Shown here piece by piece: positions 18,772 through 27,675 of a stretch of 64,000 bases of DNA (its first letter is position 1; every line of letters begins with the position of its first letter). A program made the position numbers and the translations under genes. The stretch comes from Streptomyces parvulus (GTDB lineage: Bacteria; Actinomycetota; Actinomycetes; Streptomycetales; Streptomycetaceae), in contig NZ_BMRX01000008.1 in assembly GCF_014648855.1 (NCBI RefSeq), positions 144,071 to 208,070 of the forward strand, in the 5' to 3' direction. The notes under the pieces were generated by a model that was not told where the DNA came from, ran no database searches, and was given only the letters and a program-made list of their open reading frames with translations.

Positions 18772-19844
18772 TGCATGTACCTGACGGATTCATCAACGCC
18801 CCGACCTCCGCGGTCACCGGAGTGGTCGCCGCCGGCGCCGTCGCGGTCAGCCTGCGCGGCGCGCGCCGCGAACTGGACGAGCGGACGGCACCGCTCGCCG
18901 GGCTGGTGGCGGCGTTCATCTTCGCGGTGCAGATGCTGAACTTCCCCGTCGCCGCGGGGACCAGCGGACATCTGCTCGGCGGCGCCCTCGCCGCGATCCT
19001 CGTGGGCCCCTACACGGGTGTGCTGTGCGTCTCCGTCGTGCTGCTCATGCAGGGCATCCTCTTCGCGGACGGCGGGCTGACCGCGCTCGGCGTCAACATC
19101 ACGGACATGGCGATCGTCACCACCGTCGTCGCCTACGCCCTCTTCCGCGGCCTGGTGAAGGTCCTCCCGCGCACCCGCCGCTCGGTCACCGTCGCCTCCT
19201 TCGTCGCCGCGCTCGTCTCGGTGCCGGCCGCCGCCCTCGCCTTCACCCTCCTGTACTGGATCGGCGGCACCACCGACATCGCCATCGGCAAGGTCGCCAC
19301 CGCGATGATCGGCGTGCACGTGCTGATCGGCATCGGCGAGGCCGCGATCACCGCGCTGACCGTCGGCGCCGTCATCGCCGTACGCCCGGACCTGGTGTAC
19401 GGGGCGCGCGGACTCGGACAGCGGCTCAAGCTGCGGGTGAACGGCGAGCTGGTGGACGCCCCCGGCACCCCGGACACCGCACCCGCCCCGGCCCCCGCCG
19501 CCCGCTCCCACCGCAAGCTGTGGATCACGGGCCTCGTCACCTCCCTCGTCCTCGCCGGCTTCGTCAGCTTCTACGCCTCCGCCAACCCGGACGGCCTGGA
19601 GAAGGTCGCCGCCGACAAGGGCATCGACAGGAAGGCCGAGGAGCACGCGAACGCCGACTCCCCGCTCGCCGACTACGGCGTCGAGGACATCGCGAACGCC
19701 CGCGTCTCCGGCGGCCTCGCGGGCGTCATCGGCGTCGGTGTCACCGTCGTCGCGGGCAGCGCCGTGTTCTGGGCCGTGCGCCGGCGGCGCGGCGACGACG
19801 CCTCGCCGACCAGCACGGACACGAGCACCGGCACCAAGGTCTGA
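18771..19844 (+). CDS. nikMN: ECF nickel/cobalt transporter, fused NikM/CbiM-NikN membrane subunit
   Basis: A 357-residue membrane protein. Residues 1-215 are CbiM/NikM, with the metal-binding N-terminus MHVPDGFIN (Met1 and His2 contribute ligands in the family) and about seven helices. A linker follows. From about 245 there is a NikN/PDGLE-type domain with the signature NPDGLEKVAADKGI and a final helix. It forms the substrate-specific part of a group I ECF importer for Ni2+ or Co2+. A candidate Nur box upstream points to nickel. The downstream genes encode the transmembrane (Q) and ATPase (O) subunits with 1-bp and overlapping junctions, so this is one operon. Confidence 0.9.
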   Translation: MHVPDGFINAPTSAVTGVVAAGAVAVSLRGARRELDERTAPLAGLVAAFIFAVQMLNFPVAAGTSGHLLGGALAAILVGPYTGVLCVSVVLLMQGILFADGGLTALGVNITDMAIVTTVVAYALFRGLVKVLPRTRRSVTVASFVAALVSVPAAALAFTLLYWIGGTTDIAIGKVATAMIGVHVLIGIGEAAITALTVGAVIAVRPDLVYGARGLGQRLKLRVNGELVDAPGTPDTAPAPAPAARSHRKLWITGLVTSLVLAGFVSFYASANPDGLEKVAADKGIDRKAEEHANADSPLADYGVEDIANARVSGGLAGVIGVGVTVVAGSAVFWAVRRRRGDDASPTSTDTSTGTKV

Positions 19845-19845
19845 C

Positions 19846-20607
19846 ATGGGCGCAGGGCACGCGCACCGGCTCCACCGGCCCGGGGACTCCCCCGTGCACG
19901 GCCTGCCCCCGCACACCAAACTGGCCGCCGTCTTCGCCTTCGTCGTCGTCGTGGTGTCGACGCCCCGCGAGGCGATGTGGGCCTTCGGCCTGTACGCGCT
20001 GCTGCTCGCGGCGGTGGCGTACGCGGCCCGCGTCCCGGCCGGCTTCCTGCTGCGCCGGCTGCTGATCGAGGTGCCGTTCGTCGCGTTCGCCGTGCTGATG
20101 CCGTTCGTGGCGGAGGGCGAGCGGGTCGAGGTCCTCGGCATGTCGCTGAGCGTCGGCGGCCTGTGGGGCGCCTGGAACGTACTGGCCAAGGGCACCCTGG
20201 GCGTCGCCGCCTCGGTGCTGCTCGCCGCCACCACCGAGCTGCGCTCCCTGCTGCTCGGCCTCCAGCGGCTGCGGCTGCCCCCGCTGCTGGTGCAGATCGC
20301 GACCTTCATGCTGCGCTACGGGGACGTGATCGCGGACGAGATGCGGCGGATGCGGATCGCCCGGCAGTCGCGCGGCTTCGAGGCGAGCGGCGTACGCCAC
20401 TGGGGCGTCCTCGCCAAGTCGGCCGGCGCCCTGTTCATCCGCTCCTACGAACGCGGCGAACGCGTCCACCTGGCCATGGTCAGCCGCGGCTACGCCGGCG
20501 CCATGCCGGTCATCGACGAGGTGACCGCGTCCCGGGCGCAGTGGTCGTCCGCGCTGGCCCTCCCGGGTGCGGCGCTCGTCGTCTGTCTGCTGGGATGGAC
20601 CCTGTGA
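19846..20607 (+). CDS. nikQ: ECF transporter transmembrane subunit NikQ/CbiQ
   Basis: A 253-residue CbiQ-family T-component that couples the ATPase to the substrate-binding subunits. Hydrophobic helices alternate with the cytoplasmic coupling region MRRMRIARQSRGFEA (about 165-180), which contains the family Ala-Arg-Gly-type motif. The ATG at 19846 starts 1 bp after the nikMN stop, which indicates translational coupling. The remaining upstream in-frame sequence lies inside nikMN and is not part of the gene. Confidence 0.9.
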   Translation: MGAGHAHRLHRPGDSPVHGLPPHTKLAAVFAFVVVVVSTPREAMWAFGLYALLLAAVAYAARVPAGFLLRRLLIEVPFVAFAVLMPFVAEGERVEVLGMSLSVGGLWGAWNVLAKGTLGVAASVLLAATTELRSLLLGLQRLRLPPLLVQIATFMLRYGDVIADEMRRMRIARQSRGFEASGVRHWGVLAKSAGALFIRSYERGERVHLAMVSRGYAGAMPVIDEVTASRAQWSSALALPGAALVVCLLGWTL

Positions 20608-21353
20608 CCGCTTCCCTGGACGTCTCCGGCCTCGCCTACGCCTACCCCGACGGGCACCAGGCCCTGTTCGGCGTCGACTTCTCGGTCGCCCGCGGCGAGC
20701 GGGTCGCGCTGCTCGGGCCGAACGGCGCGGGAAAGACCACCCTGGTCCTGCACCTCAACGGCATCCTGACCGCGGGCGCCGGGTCGGTCGCCGTCGCCGG
20801 GATGCCGGTGGACAAGCGCAACATGGCTGAGATCCGGCGCCGGGTCGGCATCGTCTTCCAGGACCCCGACGACCAGCTCTTCATGCCGACCGTGCGCGAG
20901 GACGTGGCCTTCGGCCCGGCGGCGGCCGGGGTGAAGGGACCGGAGCTGGAGGCCTGCGTGGACCGGGCCCTCGACCTGGTCGGCATGGCCGAGTTCAAGG
21001 ACCGGCCCCCGCACCACCTGTCCTTCGGGCAGCGACGCCGGGTGGCGGTGGCGACGGTGCTCGCCATGGAGCCGGAGATCCTGGTCCTGGACGAGCCGTC
21101 CTCCAACCTCGACCCGGCCTCGCGCCGCGAACTCGCCGACATCCTGCGCTCCCTGGACGTCACGGTCCTGATGGTCACCCACGACCTCCCCTACGCCCTG
21201 GAGCTGTGCCCCCGCGCCCTGATCCTCAGCGACGGCGTGATCGCGGCGGACGGCCCGAGCGCGGAACTGCTCTCCGACGAGGCGCTGATGTCCGCCCACC
21301 GGCTGGAACTGCCCTTCGGCTTCGACCCGCGCTCCGTGTCGACGGGCGGCTGA
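20595..21353 (+). CDS. nikO: ECF transporter ATP-binding subunit NikO/CbiO
   Basis: A 252-residue ABC ATPase that powers nickel/cobalt uptake. It has Walker A GPNGAGKTT (about 42-50), a Q-loop in VFQDPDDQLF, the signature LSFGQRRR, Walker B ILVLDEPSSNLD and the switch His in VTHD. The start is ambiguous. ATG at 20595 overlaps the nikQ end by 13 bp. GTG at 20604 makes a GTGA overlap with the nikQ stop. Either keeps the Walker domain whole. Confidence 0.9.
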   Translation: MDPVTASLDVSGLAYAYPDGHQALFGVDFSVARGERVALLGPNGAGKTTLVLHLNGILTAGAGSVAVAGMPVDKRNMAEIRRRVGIVFQDPDDQLFMPTVREDVAFGPAAAGVKGPELEACVDRALDLVGMAEFKDRPPHHLSFGQRRRVAVATVLAMEPEILVLDEPSSNLDPASRRELADILRSLDVTVLMVTHDLPYALELCPRALILSDGVIAADGPSAELLSDEALMSAHRLELPFGFDPRSVSTGG

Positions 21354-21429
21354 CGGGCGGCTGAGGAATCACGGACGGTCGGTGGCGGTTGCACCGACTG
21401 TCGCGGGCGACCGGAAGGGACGTACAGAG

Positions 21430-22671
21430 GTGGGCGTGGACGTGCACGGCACAGTGGCCGAGGGCTTCGAGCCGGTGAGGGACGCGTTCGCGGGCAACTT
21501 CGCGGCGCTCGGCGACCGGGGTGCGGCGGTCGCCGTCTACCGGGACGGGCGCAAGGTCGTCGACCTGTGGGGCGGTGCCAGGGACGTCGATGCCACCGAC
21601 GGCGCGGCCGGCCCGCCCGGCACCGAGCCGTGGCGCCGGGGCACCGCCCAGGTCGTGCGCTCGGCGACCAAGGGCGTCGCCGCCGCCGTACCGCTGCTGC
21701 TGCACCAGCGCGGGGAGCTGGACCTGGACGCGCCGGTGGGCGAGTACTGGCCCGAGTTCAAGGCGCACGGCAAGGAGCGGGTGCTGGTCCGGCACGTGCT
21801 GAACCACCGGGCCGGGCTGCCGGTCCTGGACCGCCCGCTCTCCCCCGAGGACGCCCTCGACCCAATGCGGGGCCCGCGGGCCGTCGCCGCGCAGGCGCCC
21901 GTCTGGGAGCCGGGGACCGACCACGGCTACCACGCGCTGACCTACGGCTGGATGCTGGACGAACTGGTCCGCCGGGTGACCGGCGGCCGGGGCGCGGGCG
22001 AGTGGATCGCGGACGAGATCGCCCGGCCGCTCGACCTGGACCTGTGGATCGGGCTGCCGGCCGAAGAGGAGGCGGCGGGCCGGGCCGGACGGGTCGGGCG
22101 GCTGCCGGAGGCCGAACCGACGGGCGGCGGCCCGCGGCTGCGTCCCAAGCGCGCCGTCACCGAGGCCTACGGCGACCCCGCCTCCCTCACCCGCCGCGCG
22201 TTCGCCGCGATCACGCCGTTCCCGGACCAGAACGACCCCGCCTACCGGGCCGCGGCCCTCCCCGCGACCAACGGCGTCGCCACCGCCGACGGGCTGGCGC
22301 GCTTCTACGCCGCGCTGATCGGCGACGTCGACGGCGTGACGCGGCGCGTGCGCCTGTTCGACCGGGCGACCATGGAGCGGGCCCGGGCCGAAGAGTCCGC
22401 CGGGCCGGACCGGGTGCTGGTCGTCGGCACCCGCTTCGGCCTCGGCTACATGCTGCACGGCAGCGCCTCGCCGTTCCTGTCCCCCGGCTCCTTCGGCCAC
22501 CCCGGGCGCGGCGGCGCCCTCGGCTTCGCGGACCCGGAGGCCGGCGTCGCCTTCGGCTACGTCACCAACGGCTTCCGCAAGACCGTGACGGCCGACCCGC
22601 GGGCCCAGGCGCTGGTGCGGGCGGTGCGGGAGTCGCTGCGGCGGACCGGCTCAGACGTGGATCGGGTGTGA
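21430..22671 (+). CDS. EstB-type serine hydrolase (class C beta-lactamase fold)
   Basis: A 413-residue beta-lactamase-family/esterase protein. The nucleophile motif SATK lies at Ser78-Lys81 (VRSATKGVAAAV), the catalytic Tyr region is YHALTYGWMLDELV (about 160-173), and the C-terminal block is SFGHPGRGGALGF with an H-x-G element in place of KTG. Such EstB-like proteins are esterases or D-aminopeptidase-like and usually not true beta-lactamases. No signal peptide is evident, so it is probably cytoplasmic. The GTG at 21430 is chosen for GGAAGGGA upstream. The 3' end overlaps the convergent DUF1876 gene by 21 bp. Confidence 0.85.
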   Translation: MGVDVHGTVAEGFEPVRDAFAGNFAALGDRGAAVAVYRDGRKVVDLWGGARDVDATDGAAGPPGTEPWRRGTAQVVRSATKGVAAAVPLLLHQRGELDLDAPVGEYWPEFKAHGKERVLVRHVLNHRAGLPVLDRPLSPEDALDPMRGPRAVAAQAPVWEPGTDHGYHALTYGWMLDELVRRVTGGRGAGEWIADEIARPLDLDLWIGLPAEEEAAGRAGRVGRLPEAEPTGGGPRLRPKRAVTEAYGDPASLTRRAFAAITPFPDQNDPAYRAAALPATNGVATADGLARFYAALIGDVDGVTRRVRLFDRATMERARAEESAGPDRVLVVGTRFGLGYMLHGSASPFLSPGSFGHPGRGGALGFADPEAGVAFGYVTNGFRKTVTADPRAQALVRAVRESLRRTGSDVDRV

Positions 22672-22925
22672 CGTCCGCCCCGAGGCCTGGTCGATCTCGT
22701 CGTGCGCCTTGGTGAGCAGTTGCATCGCCAGCTCGTTCAAGGCCCGGGCGCCCGCCACCTCCTCGCCGACCCGTGGCTGTTCGGAGTCGACCCGGTGCCT
22801 GCTGGGTGACCGTGGCCGCGGACCTCGGAGCCGTCGGGGAGCCGCACCATGGCGACCGCCCGCGTGTGCCGGCCGTCCTCCATGAACTCCATCTCTATGT
22901 GCCATCCCACTGCGGTGTGCATCAT
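22651..22925 (-). pseudogene. DUF1876-family gene interrupted by a one-base frameshift
   Basis: Two reading frames together make one DUF1876/dsRBD-like protein of about 91 residues. The first part runs from the ATG at 22925 (GGAGG ribosome site): TAVGWHIEMEFMEDG through LPDGSEVRGHGH. The second part continues in another frame with VDSEQPRVGEEVAGARALNE and ends THSP-like at TSHPIHV. The total span of 275 nt is one base short of 92 codons. Restoring a single C on the + strand near 22805-22806 rejoins the frames as ...GHGHASRHRVDSEQ.... It may be a real inactivating mutation or a sequencing error in GC-rich DNA. The function of the family is unknown. Confidence 0.8.
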
Positions 22926-23014
22926 GAGGATCACCTCCACAAGACCTGCTTCCAGGGTGCTCCTCGCGGCCGCCGCCCGCACCATCCCGGCCGGCCCGCC
23001 CGCTCGCGGACGGC

Positions 23015-23860
23015 TCACCCCGTGTGCAGCATCAGCCCGATCCCGACCACCAGCAGGCCCGCGGCCGCGATGCGGGGTGCCCCGAACCGCTCCTTGAAGA
23101 AGAGGGCGCCGATGGCCGCGCCGACCAGGATCGAGGACTCGCGCAGGGCGGCGATCGGCGCGAGTTCGGCGCGGGTCTGCGCCCACAGGACCAGCGCGTA
23201 CGCGGCGACGGACATGGCCGCGCCCACCAGTCCGAGGCCGGCCCGGGGCCGCAGCAGCGCCCAGGCACGGGAGCGGTGGCGGTACAGGAACCACGCGGGC
23301 AGGACCGTCCCCTGCACCGCCATCAACCAGGCGACGTACCCGAGGGAGGAGCCGGAGGCGCGGACGCCGAGCCCGTCGACGACCGTGTACGCCGCGATGC
23401 TCACGCCGGTGGCGAGGGCCGCGCCGACCGCCGCCCAGTCGGGCCGGCTTCCGCGCAGCCCCCACGCCGCGACGCCGGTCAGCCCGGCGCAGGCCAGCAG
23501 GACCCCGGCACTCGCCCAGCGGTCCGGCACCTCGTGGGCGAAGACGGCGGCGAGGACGGTGACCAGCAGGGGCGCGGTGCCGCGGGCGATCGGGTAGGCC
23601 TGGCCGAAGTCGCCGAGCCGGAAGGACCGCATCAGCAGGGCGTAGTAGGCGATGTGGAGAGCGGCCGAGACCAGCAGGTACGGCCAGGCCGCGGCCTTGG
23701 GGACCGCCGTGAACGGCAGCAGCGCGAGGCCGATGAGCATCCCGCCGCCCGCGATCAGCGTGAAGCCGGTGAGCTTGTCCGTGATCCGGTGGGCGATCGC
23801 GTTCCAGCCGGCGTGGGTGACCGCGGCGAGCAGGACGGCGGCGGTGACCAGAGGGGTCAC
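23015..23860 (-). CDS. EamA/DMT-family transporter
   Basis: A 281-residue integral membrane protein with about ten hydrophobic helices in two repeated EamA halves. The N-terminal half has GWNAIAHRITDKLTG and RGTAPLLVTVLAAVFAHE. The C-terminal half has ESSILVGAAIGALFFKERFGAPRIAAAGLLVVGI, the typical closing motif of drug/metabolite transporters. The substrate is unknown, and amino acids or metabolites are common for the family. The GTG start overlaps the stop of the YbaK gene by 4 bp (GTGA), so the two are translationally coupled. Confidence 0.88.
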   Translation of the reverse strand: MTPLVTAAVLLAAVTHAGWNAIAHRITDKLTGFTLIAGGGMLIGLALLPFTAVPKAAAWPYLLVSAALHIAYYALLMRSFRLGDFGQAYPIARGTAPLLVTVLAAVFAHEVPDRWASAGVLLACAGLTGVAAWGLRGSRPDWAAVGAALATGVSIAAYTVVDGLGVRASGSSLGYVAWLMAVQGTVLPAWFLYRHRSRAWALLRPRAGLGLVGAAMSVAAYALVLWAQTRAELAPIAALRESSILVGAAIGALFFKERFGAPRIAAAGLLVVGIGLMLHTG

Positions 23861-24360
23861 GCGGAGGGCTCACGCACGTCCACGAGGGTCGCGCCGGCGG
23901 TGGCGACGAGGTCTTCGGGCGCGATCGGGAACACGGCGTGGGGCGTGCCGGCGGCGGCCCAGACGACCTCGTGGGCGAGGAGGGAGCGGTCGGCGAGGAC
24001 GCGGGTGGGGTTGCGGTGCCCGAAGGGCGGGACGCCGCCGATCGCGTAGCCGGTCGTCTCCCGTACGACGTCGGCCTTGGCCCGGGTGACCTTCCGGGCG
24101 CCGAGTTCCTCGCGGACCCGCTCCAGGTCGACGCGGGAGGCGCCGTCCATGAGGACCAGGACGGGGACGCCGTCGGCGGCGAAGATGAGGGACTTGCAGA
24201 TCTGGCTCAGCTCGCACCCGATCGCGGCGGCGGCCTCGGTGGCGGTCCGGGTGGCCTCGGGGAAGCGCCGGGCCTTGGCGGCCAGATCACCGAGGCCGAG
24301 TCCGTGCAGGGCCTCGGCGAAGCGGGGGTGGGCGGCGGAGGCGTCGTCGGTGGTGGTCAT
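23857..24360 (-). CDS. YbaK/EbsC-family aminoacyl-tRNA deacylase
   Basis: A 167-residue YbaK/ProX-fold protein that hydrolyses mischarged tRNAs (Cys-tRNA(Pro) type). Family features are the conserved Lys in ELSQICKSLIF (about 46-56), the ALGARKVTRAK-like segment, the glycine-rich TTGYAIGGVPPFGH loop and a hydrophobic C-terminal strand. The ATG at 24360 gives the normal length. The longer in-frame extension to 24486 crosses a terminator hairpin. It is coupled to the downstream EamA transporter by a GTGA overlap. Confidence 0.88.
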   Translation of the reverse strand: MTTTDDASAAHPRFAEALHGLGLGDLAAKARRFPEATRTATEAAAAIGCELSQICKSLIFAADGVPVLVLMDGASRVDLERVREELGARKVTRAKADVVRETTGYAIGGVPPFGHRNPTRVLADRSLLAHEVVWAAAGTPHAVFPIAPEDLVATAGATLVDVREPSA

Positions 24361-24448
24361 GGACGGCACGGTAGCGGTACGTGCAGCCGGCATGCGACCC
24401 GGTTCCGGGGCTCGGGCGGCGGACGCCGTCCGGCCCCGGAACGGAGGA

Positions 24449-24491
24449 AGCCGGTGAGGGCAGCCCCGTCCCCACGGAACCCTCACCGGCT
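24449..24491 (-). terminator. rho-independent-type hairpin after the MMPL gene
   Basis: A perfect 12-bp stem, AGCCGGTGAGGG (24449-24460) with CCCTCACCGGCT (24480-24491), has a 19-nt loop. It lies 56 bp past the MMPL stop and before the ybaK-like start, so it separates the two leftward units. Confidence 0.75.
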
Positions 24492-24546
24492 GGTCTGCCG
24501 TCCTCCCGCGCGGGCCCGTCTCGGACGGCCCGTCAGGGGCGGTGCG

Positions 24547-26796
24547 TCAGGTGCGCACCAGCTCCCGGTCCTCGTCGGGGCCGGAGCCCCGCTCGTCGGC
24601 CGTGCGCAGGCCCTCGCCCTCGACGTCCACGTTGGGCAGGGCGCGGTCCAGCCACTTCGGCAGCCACCAGGCCTTCTTGCCGAGCAGCGCGAGCACCGCA
24701 GGGACGATGGCCATGCGGACGACGAAGGCGTCGAAGAAGACGGCGATCGCCAGCCCGAAGCCGATCATCTTGACCATGGCCTCGCTGGAGCCGATGAAGC
24801 CGGCGAAGACCGCCATCATGATGACCGCGGCGGCGGTGACGACCCGGGCGCCGTGCTTGAAGCCGGTGACGACCGCCTGGCTGGGCTTCTCCCCGTGGAC
24901 GTACGCCTCACGCATGCGGGTGACCAGGAAGACCTCGTAGTCCATGGCCAGTCCGAAGACCACGCCGACCATGAAGATCGGCATCATCGACATGACCGGG
25001 CCGGTCTCCTCGACGCCCATCAGCCCGGACAGCCAGCCCCACTGGAAGACCGCGACGACCGCGCCGAGCGCCGCCATGACGGAGAGCAGGAAGCCGAGTG
25101 CCGCCTTGAGCGGGACCAGGATCGAGCGGAAGACCACGATCAGCAGGAGGAAGGCCAGCCCGACGACGAGGACCAGGTACGGCAGCAGCGCGTCGTTCAG
25201 CTTCTCGCTGACGTCGATGTTCATCGCGGTGGAGCCGGTGACCAGGGTCTCGGCGCCGGTGCCGGCCTTGATGTCGCCGCCCGCGTCGCGGATGGCGTGC
25301 ACCAGGTCCTCGGTCTGCACGGAGGACGGCTTGGAGTCCGGGATCACGCTGATCGTCGCCGTGTCGCCGCCCTTGTTCGGGGCGGGCGGGGTCACCGCGA
25401 CGACGCCGTCGAGGCCCTTGATCTCGTCGGAGACCTGGGTGAAGGCGTCCTTCGGGGCGTCGCTGCCCTTGGCGTCGACCACGACCAGCAGGGGGCCGTT
25501 GAAGCCGGGCCCGAAGCCCTCGGAGAGCAGGTCGTAGGCGCGGCGCTGGGTGGTGGACGTCGGTTGGGAGCCGTCGTCGGGCAGGCCGAGTTCCAGGTCG
25601 GAGGCGGGGATCGCGGCGGCGCCGAGGCCGATCACGCCGAGGAGGAGGACGGCCAGGGGCCGGCGGACGACGAAGCTCGCCCAGCGGGTGCCCAGGTTGG
25701 CCTTGGCCGGCCCGGTCTCCTTCCGCGGCTCGGTCCTCCCGTCCTTGTCGTCCCGCCGGCGGCGGCTCAGCAGCCCGCCCTTCGCACCGGCCGGCTTGAC
25801 GCGGCGTCCGGCGTAGCCGAGCAGCGCGGGGATCATCGTCAGGGCGATCAGGACCGCGATGGCGACGGTGCCGGCCGCCGCGATGCCCATCTTGGTGAGC
25901 ATCGGGATGTTGACGACCGCGAGACCCACCAGGGCGATGACGACGGTGAGGCCGGCGAAGACGACCGCGGAGCCCGCGGTGCCGACCGCCCGGCCCGCCG
26001 CGTCCTCGCGCTCCCGCCCCTCGGCGAGTTCGGCGCGGTAGCGGGAGACGATGAACAGGGCGTAGTCGATGCCGACCGCGAGGCCGATCATCATCGCCAG
26101 GATGGAGGTGGTCGAGCCCAGTTCCAGCGCACTGGCGAGCGCGGTGATCGAGGAGACGCCGATGCCCACGCCGATGAGGGCGGTGAGCAGGGGCAGTCCG
26201 GCCGCGACCAGGGAGCCGAAGGTGATGACCAGGACGACCGCGGCGACCGCGATGCCGATGATCTCGGTGGCGCCGGTCTCGGGCACCGCCTGGAGCGCGT
26301 CGCCGCCGACCTCGACGGTCAGCCCGGCGTCGCGCGCCTGCTCGGCGGCGTCCTCCAGGGCGTGCTTGGTGGACTCCTCCAGCTCCATGCCGGAGACGTC
26401 GTAGCGCACCGAGGCGTAGGCGATCGTGCCGTCCTTGCTGACGGCCTTGCCGGTGTACGGGTCGGCGACCGAGGCGACCTCGGAGCCGTCCGCCAGTTCG
26501 TCAACGGTCTTCTCGACGGTCGCCTTGTTCCCGGCGTCCGTCATCTTCTCGCCGGACGGGGCCTTGAAGACGACGCGGGCCGTCGCTCCGTCGGCGCTCT
26601 GTCCCGGGAAGCGCTGTTCGAGCAGGTCGAAGGCCTTCTGGGCTTCGGTTCCGGGGATGGAGAAGGACGTGGTGCCGGCGGGCGGGGCACTGGCCGCGCC
26701 GACGCCGGCGAGCGTCAGCAGGGCCACCCATATCAGGGCGACGAAGTGCCGTCGGCGAAAGGCGAGCCGGCCGAGTTTGTAGAGGAACGTGGCCAC
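24547..26796 (-). CDS. MMPL family RND-type transporter
   Basis: A 749-residue membrane protein with 12 predicted helices in two halves, each with a large extracytoplasmic loop. Halves begin at about 13-30 and about 370-390, and each contains a D-Y-x-LF-type helix (GIDYALFIVSRYR near 240, AMDYEVFLVTRMR near 615) typical of the proton relay in MMPL proteins. These pumps export lipids, siderophores or drugs across actinobacterial membranes. The TetR gene 109 bp upstream on the same strand is the likely repressor. No lipid biosynthetic genes are adjacent, so the substrate is unknown. Confidence 0.92.
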   Translation of the reverse strand: MATFLYKLGRLAFRRRHFVALIWVALLTLAGVGAASAPPAGTTSFSIPGTEAQKAFDLLEQRFPGQSADGATARVVFKAPSGEKMTDAGNKATVEKTVDELADGSEVASVADPYTGKAVSKDGTIAYASVRYDVSGMELEESTKHALEDAAEQARDAGLTVEVGGDALQAVPETGATEIIGIAVAAVVLVITFGSLVAAGLPLLTALIGVGIGVSSITALASALELGSTTSILAMMIGLAVGIDYALFIVSRYRAELAEGREREDAAGRAVGTAGSAVVFAGLTVVIALVGLAVVNIPMLTKMGIAAAGTVAIAVLIALTMIPALLGYAGRRVKPAGAKGGLLSRRRRDDKDGRTEPRKETGPAKANLGTRWASFVVRRPLAVLLLGVIGLGAAAIPASDLELGLPDDGSQPTSTTQRRAYDLLSEGFGPGFNGPLLVVVDAKGSDAPKDAFTQVSDEIKGLDGVVAVTPPAPNKGGDTATISVIPDSKPSSVQTEDLVHAIRDAGGDIKAGTGAETLVTGSTAMNIDVSEKLNDALLPYLVLVVGLAFLLLIVVFRSILVPLKAALGFLLSVMAALGAVVAVFQWGWLSGLMGVEETGPVMSMMPIFMVGVVFGLAMDYEVFLVTRMREAYVHGEKPSQAVVTGFKHGARVVTAAAVIMMAVFAGFIGSSEAMVKMIGFGLAIAVFFDAFVVRMAIVPAVLALLGKKAWWLPKWLDRALPNVDVEGEGLRTADERGSGPDEDRELVRT

Positions 26797-26905
26797 GGGG
26801 GCGTACTCCCGGTCAGGTCGTGGATCTTCAGGGCAGGGGGCATCGGCCCGACGACGTGAGCGGTGACGTCAGGTGGGGCTCGGGGTGGGGCTCAGCCGGA
26901 TTCGG

Positions 26906-27526
26906 CTACAGGGACGTGTCTGGGGTGGAGACGCCGAGTGCGGGGAGGATCACGGCGTCGATGTAGGAGGTGAGGAAGGCCCGGGTCGGCGGCTGGTCGT
27001 CCAGCAGGGTGCGGGTGGCGAAGCCGCCCACCATCATGTGGACGAGGAAGTCCAGGGCCGGGCAGTCCGGTCTGATCTCGCCGCGGTCGACCGCGCGTTG
27101 CAGCACGCGACGGAACTCGCCCATCTCGGGGTCGATGAGCTGGTCCCGGAACGCCTGGCGCAGGTCCGGGTTCTGATGGAGCGCCATGGCGACGCCGCGC
27201 ATCAGCGCGGAGTTCTGCTCCATGGTGCAGTCGTCCTCGCGGGCCATCAGGGCGTGCAGGTCGCCGCGGAGCGAGCCGGTGTCGATGTCGGCGATCTCGC
27301 CGGGCTTGTTGTGCCGGATGGCCTTGACGACCAGCTCGGCCTTGCCGCCCCACTGGCGGTAGAGGGTGGCCTTGCTGGACCGGGTGCGGGAGGCCACGGC
27401 GTCCATGGTCAGGGCGTCGTACCCGACTTCACGGAGCAGGTCGAGCACGGCCTCGTACAGCTCGGCCTCGCGCTCGGGAGTGATCCGGCTGCGGCGCGCG
27501 GTGGCTGTCCCGGTCATCTCGCTCAC
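26906..27526 (-). CDS. TetR-family regulator of the MMPL transporter
   Basis: A 206-residue repressor. The N-terminal helix-turn-helix is LREVGYDALTMDAVASRTRSS followed by KATLYRQWGGKAEL (residues about 28-65). The C-terminal ligand domain is of the TetR_C_16/AcrR type, with LRQAFRDQLIDPE and an aromatic-poor pocket. The GTG at 27526 lies 9 bp after GGAGG. An ATG 9 bp further in is equally possible. Two inverted repeats immediately upstream are probable operators. Release of repression would raise the downstream MMPL pump. Confidence 0.88.
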   Translation of the reverse strand: MSEMTGTATARRSRITPEREAELYEAVLDLLREVGYDALTMDAVASRTRSSKATLYRQWGGKAELVVKAIRHNKPGEIADIDTGSLRGDLHALMAREDDCTMEQNSALMRGVAMALHQNPDLRQAFRDQLIDPEMGEFRRVLQRAVDRGEIRPDCPALDFLVHMMVGGFATRTLLDDQPPTRAFLTSYIDAVILPALGVSTPDTSL

Positions 27527-27565
27527 TCCCCTTCCCCTCCACTCTGTCAGAACGACACCGTTTCG

Positions 27566-27613
27566 TACATGACGAATGTACCCCCGCCTCCAGCGAAACG
27601 AAACGGTTTCGTT
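27566..27613. promoter_or_regulatory. tandem inverted repeats, probable TetR operators
   Basis: TACAT-GACGA-ATGTA lies at 27566-27580, and AACGAAAC-G-GTTTCGTT, an 8-bp-arm palindrome, at 27597-27613. A related half site, CCGTTTCGTA, lies at 27558-27567. They fill the space between the TetR gene (starting 27526, leftward) and the tricorn gene (starting 27676, rightward), so one repressor could control both directions. Confidence 0.55.
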
Positions 27614-27675
27614 CGTGTTCTGGGTCACGGTTGTCAGCCCGCCATAAGTTGCCGGTACCCGGAGCCCGGAAAAGC

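Noticed and set aside
21430-22671. True beta-lactamase
   Set aside because: The SATK motif and H-x-G element are typical of EstB-like esterases, and there is no signal peptide for export.
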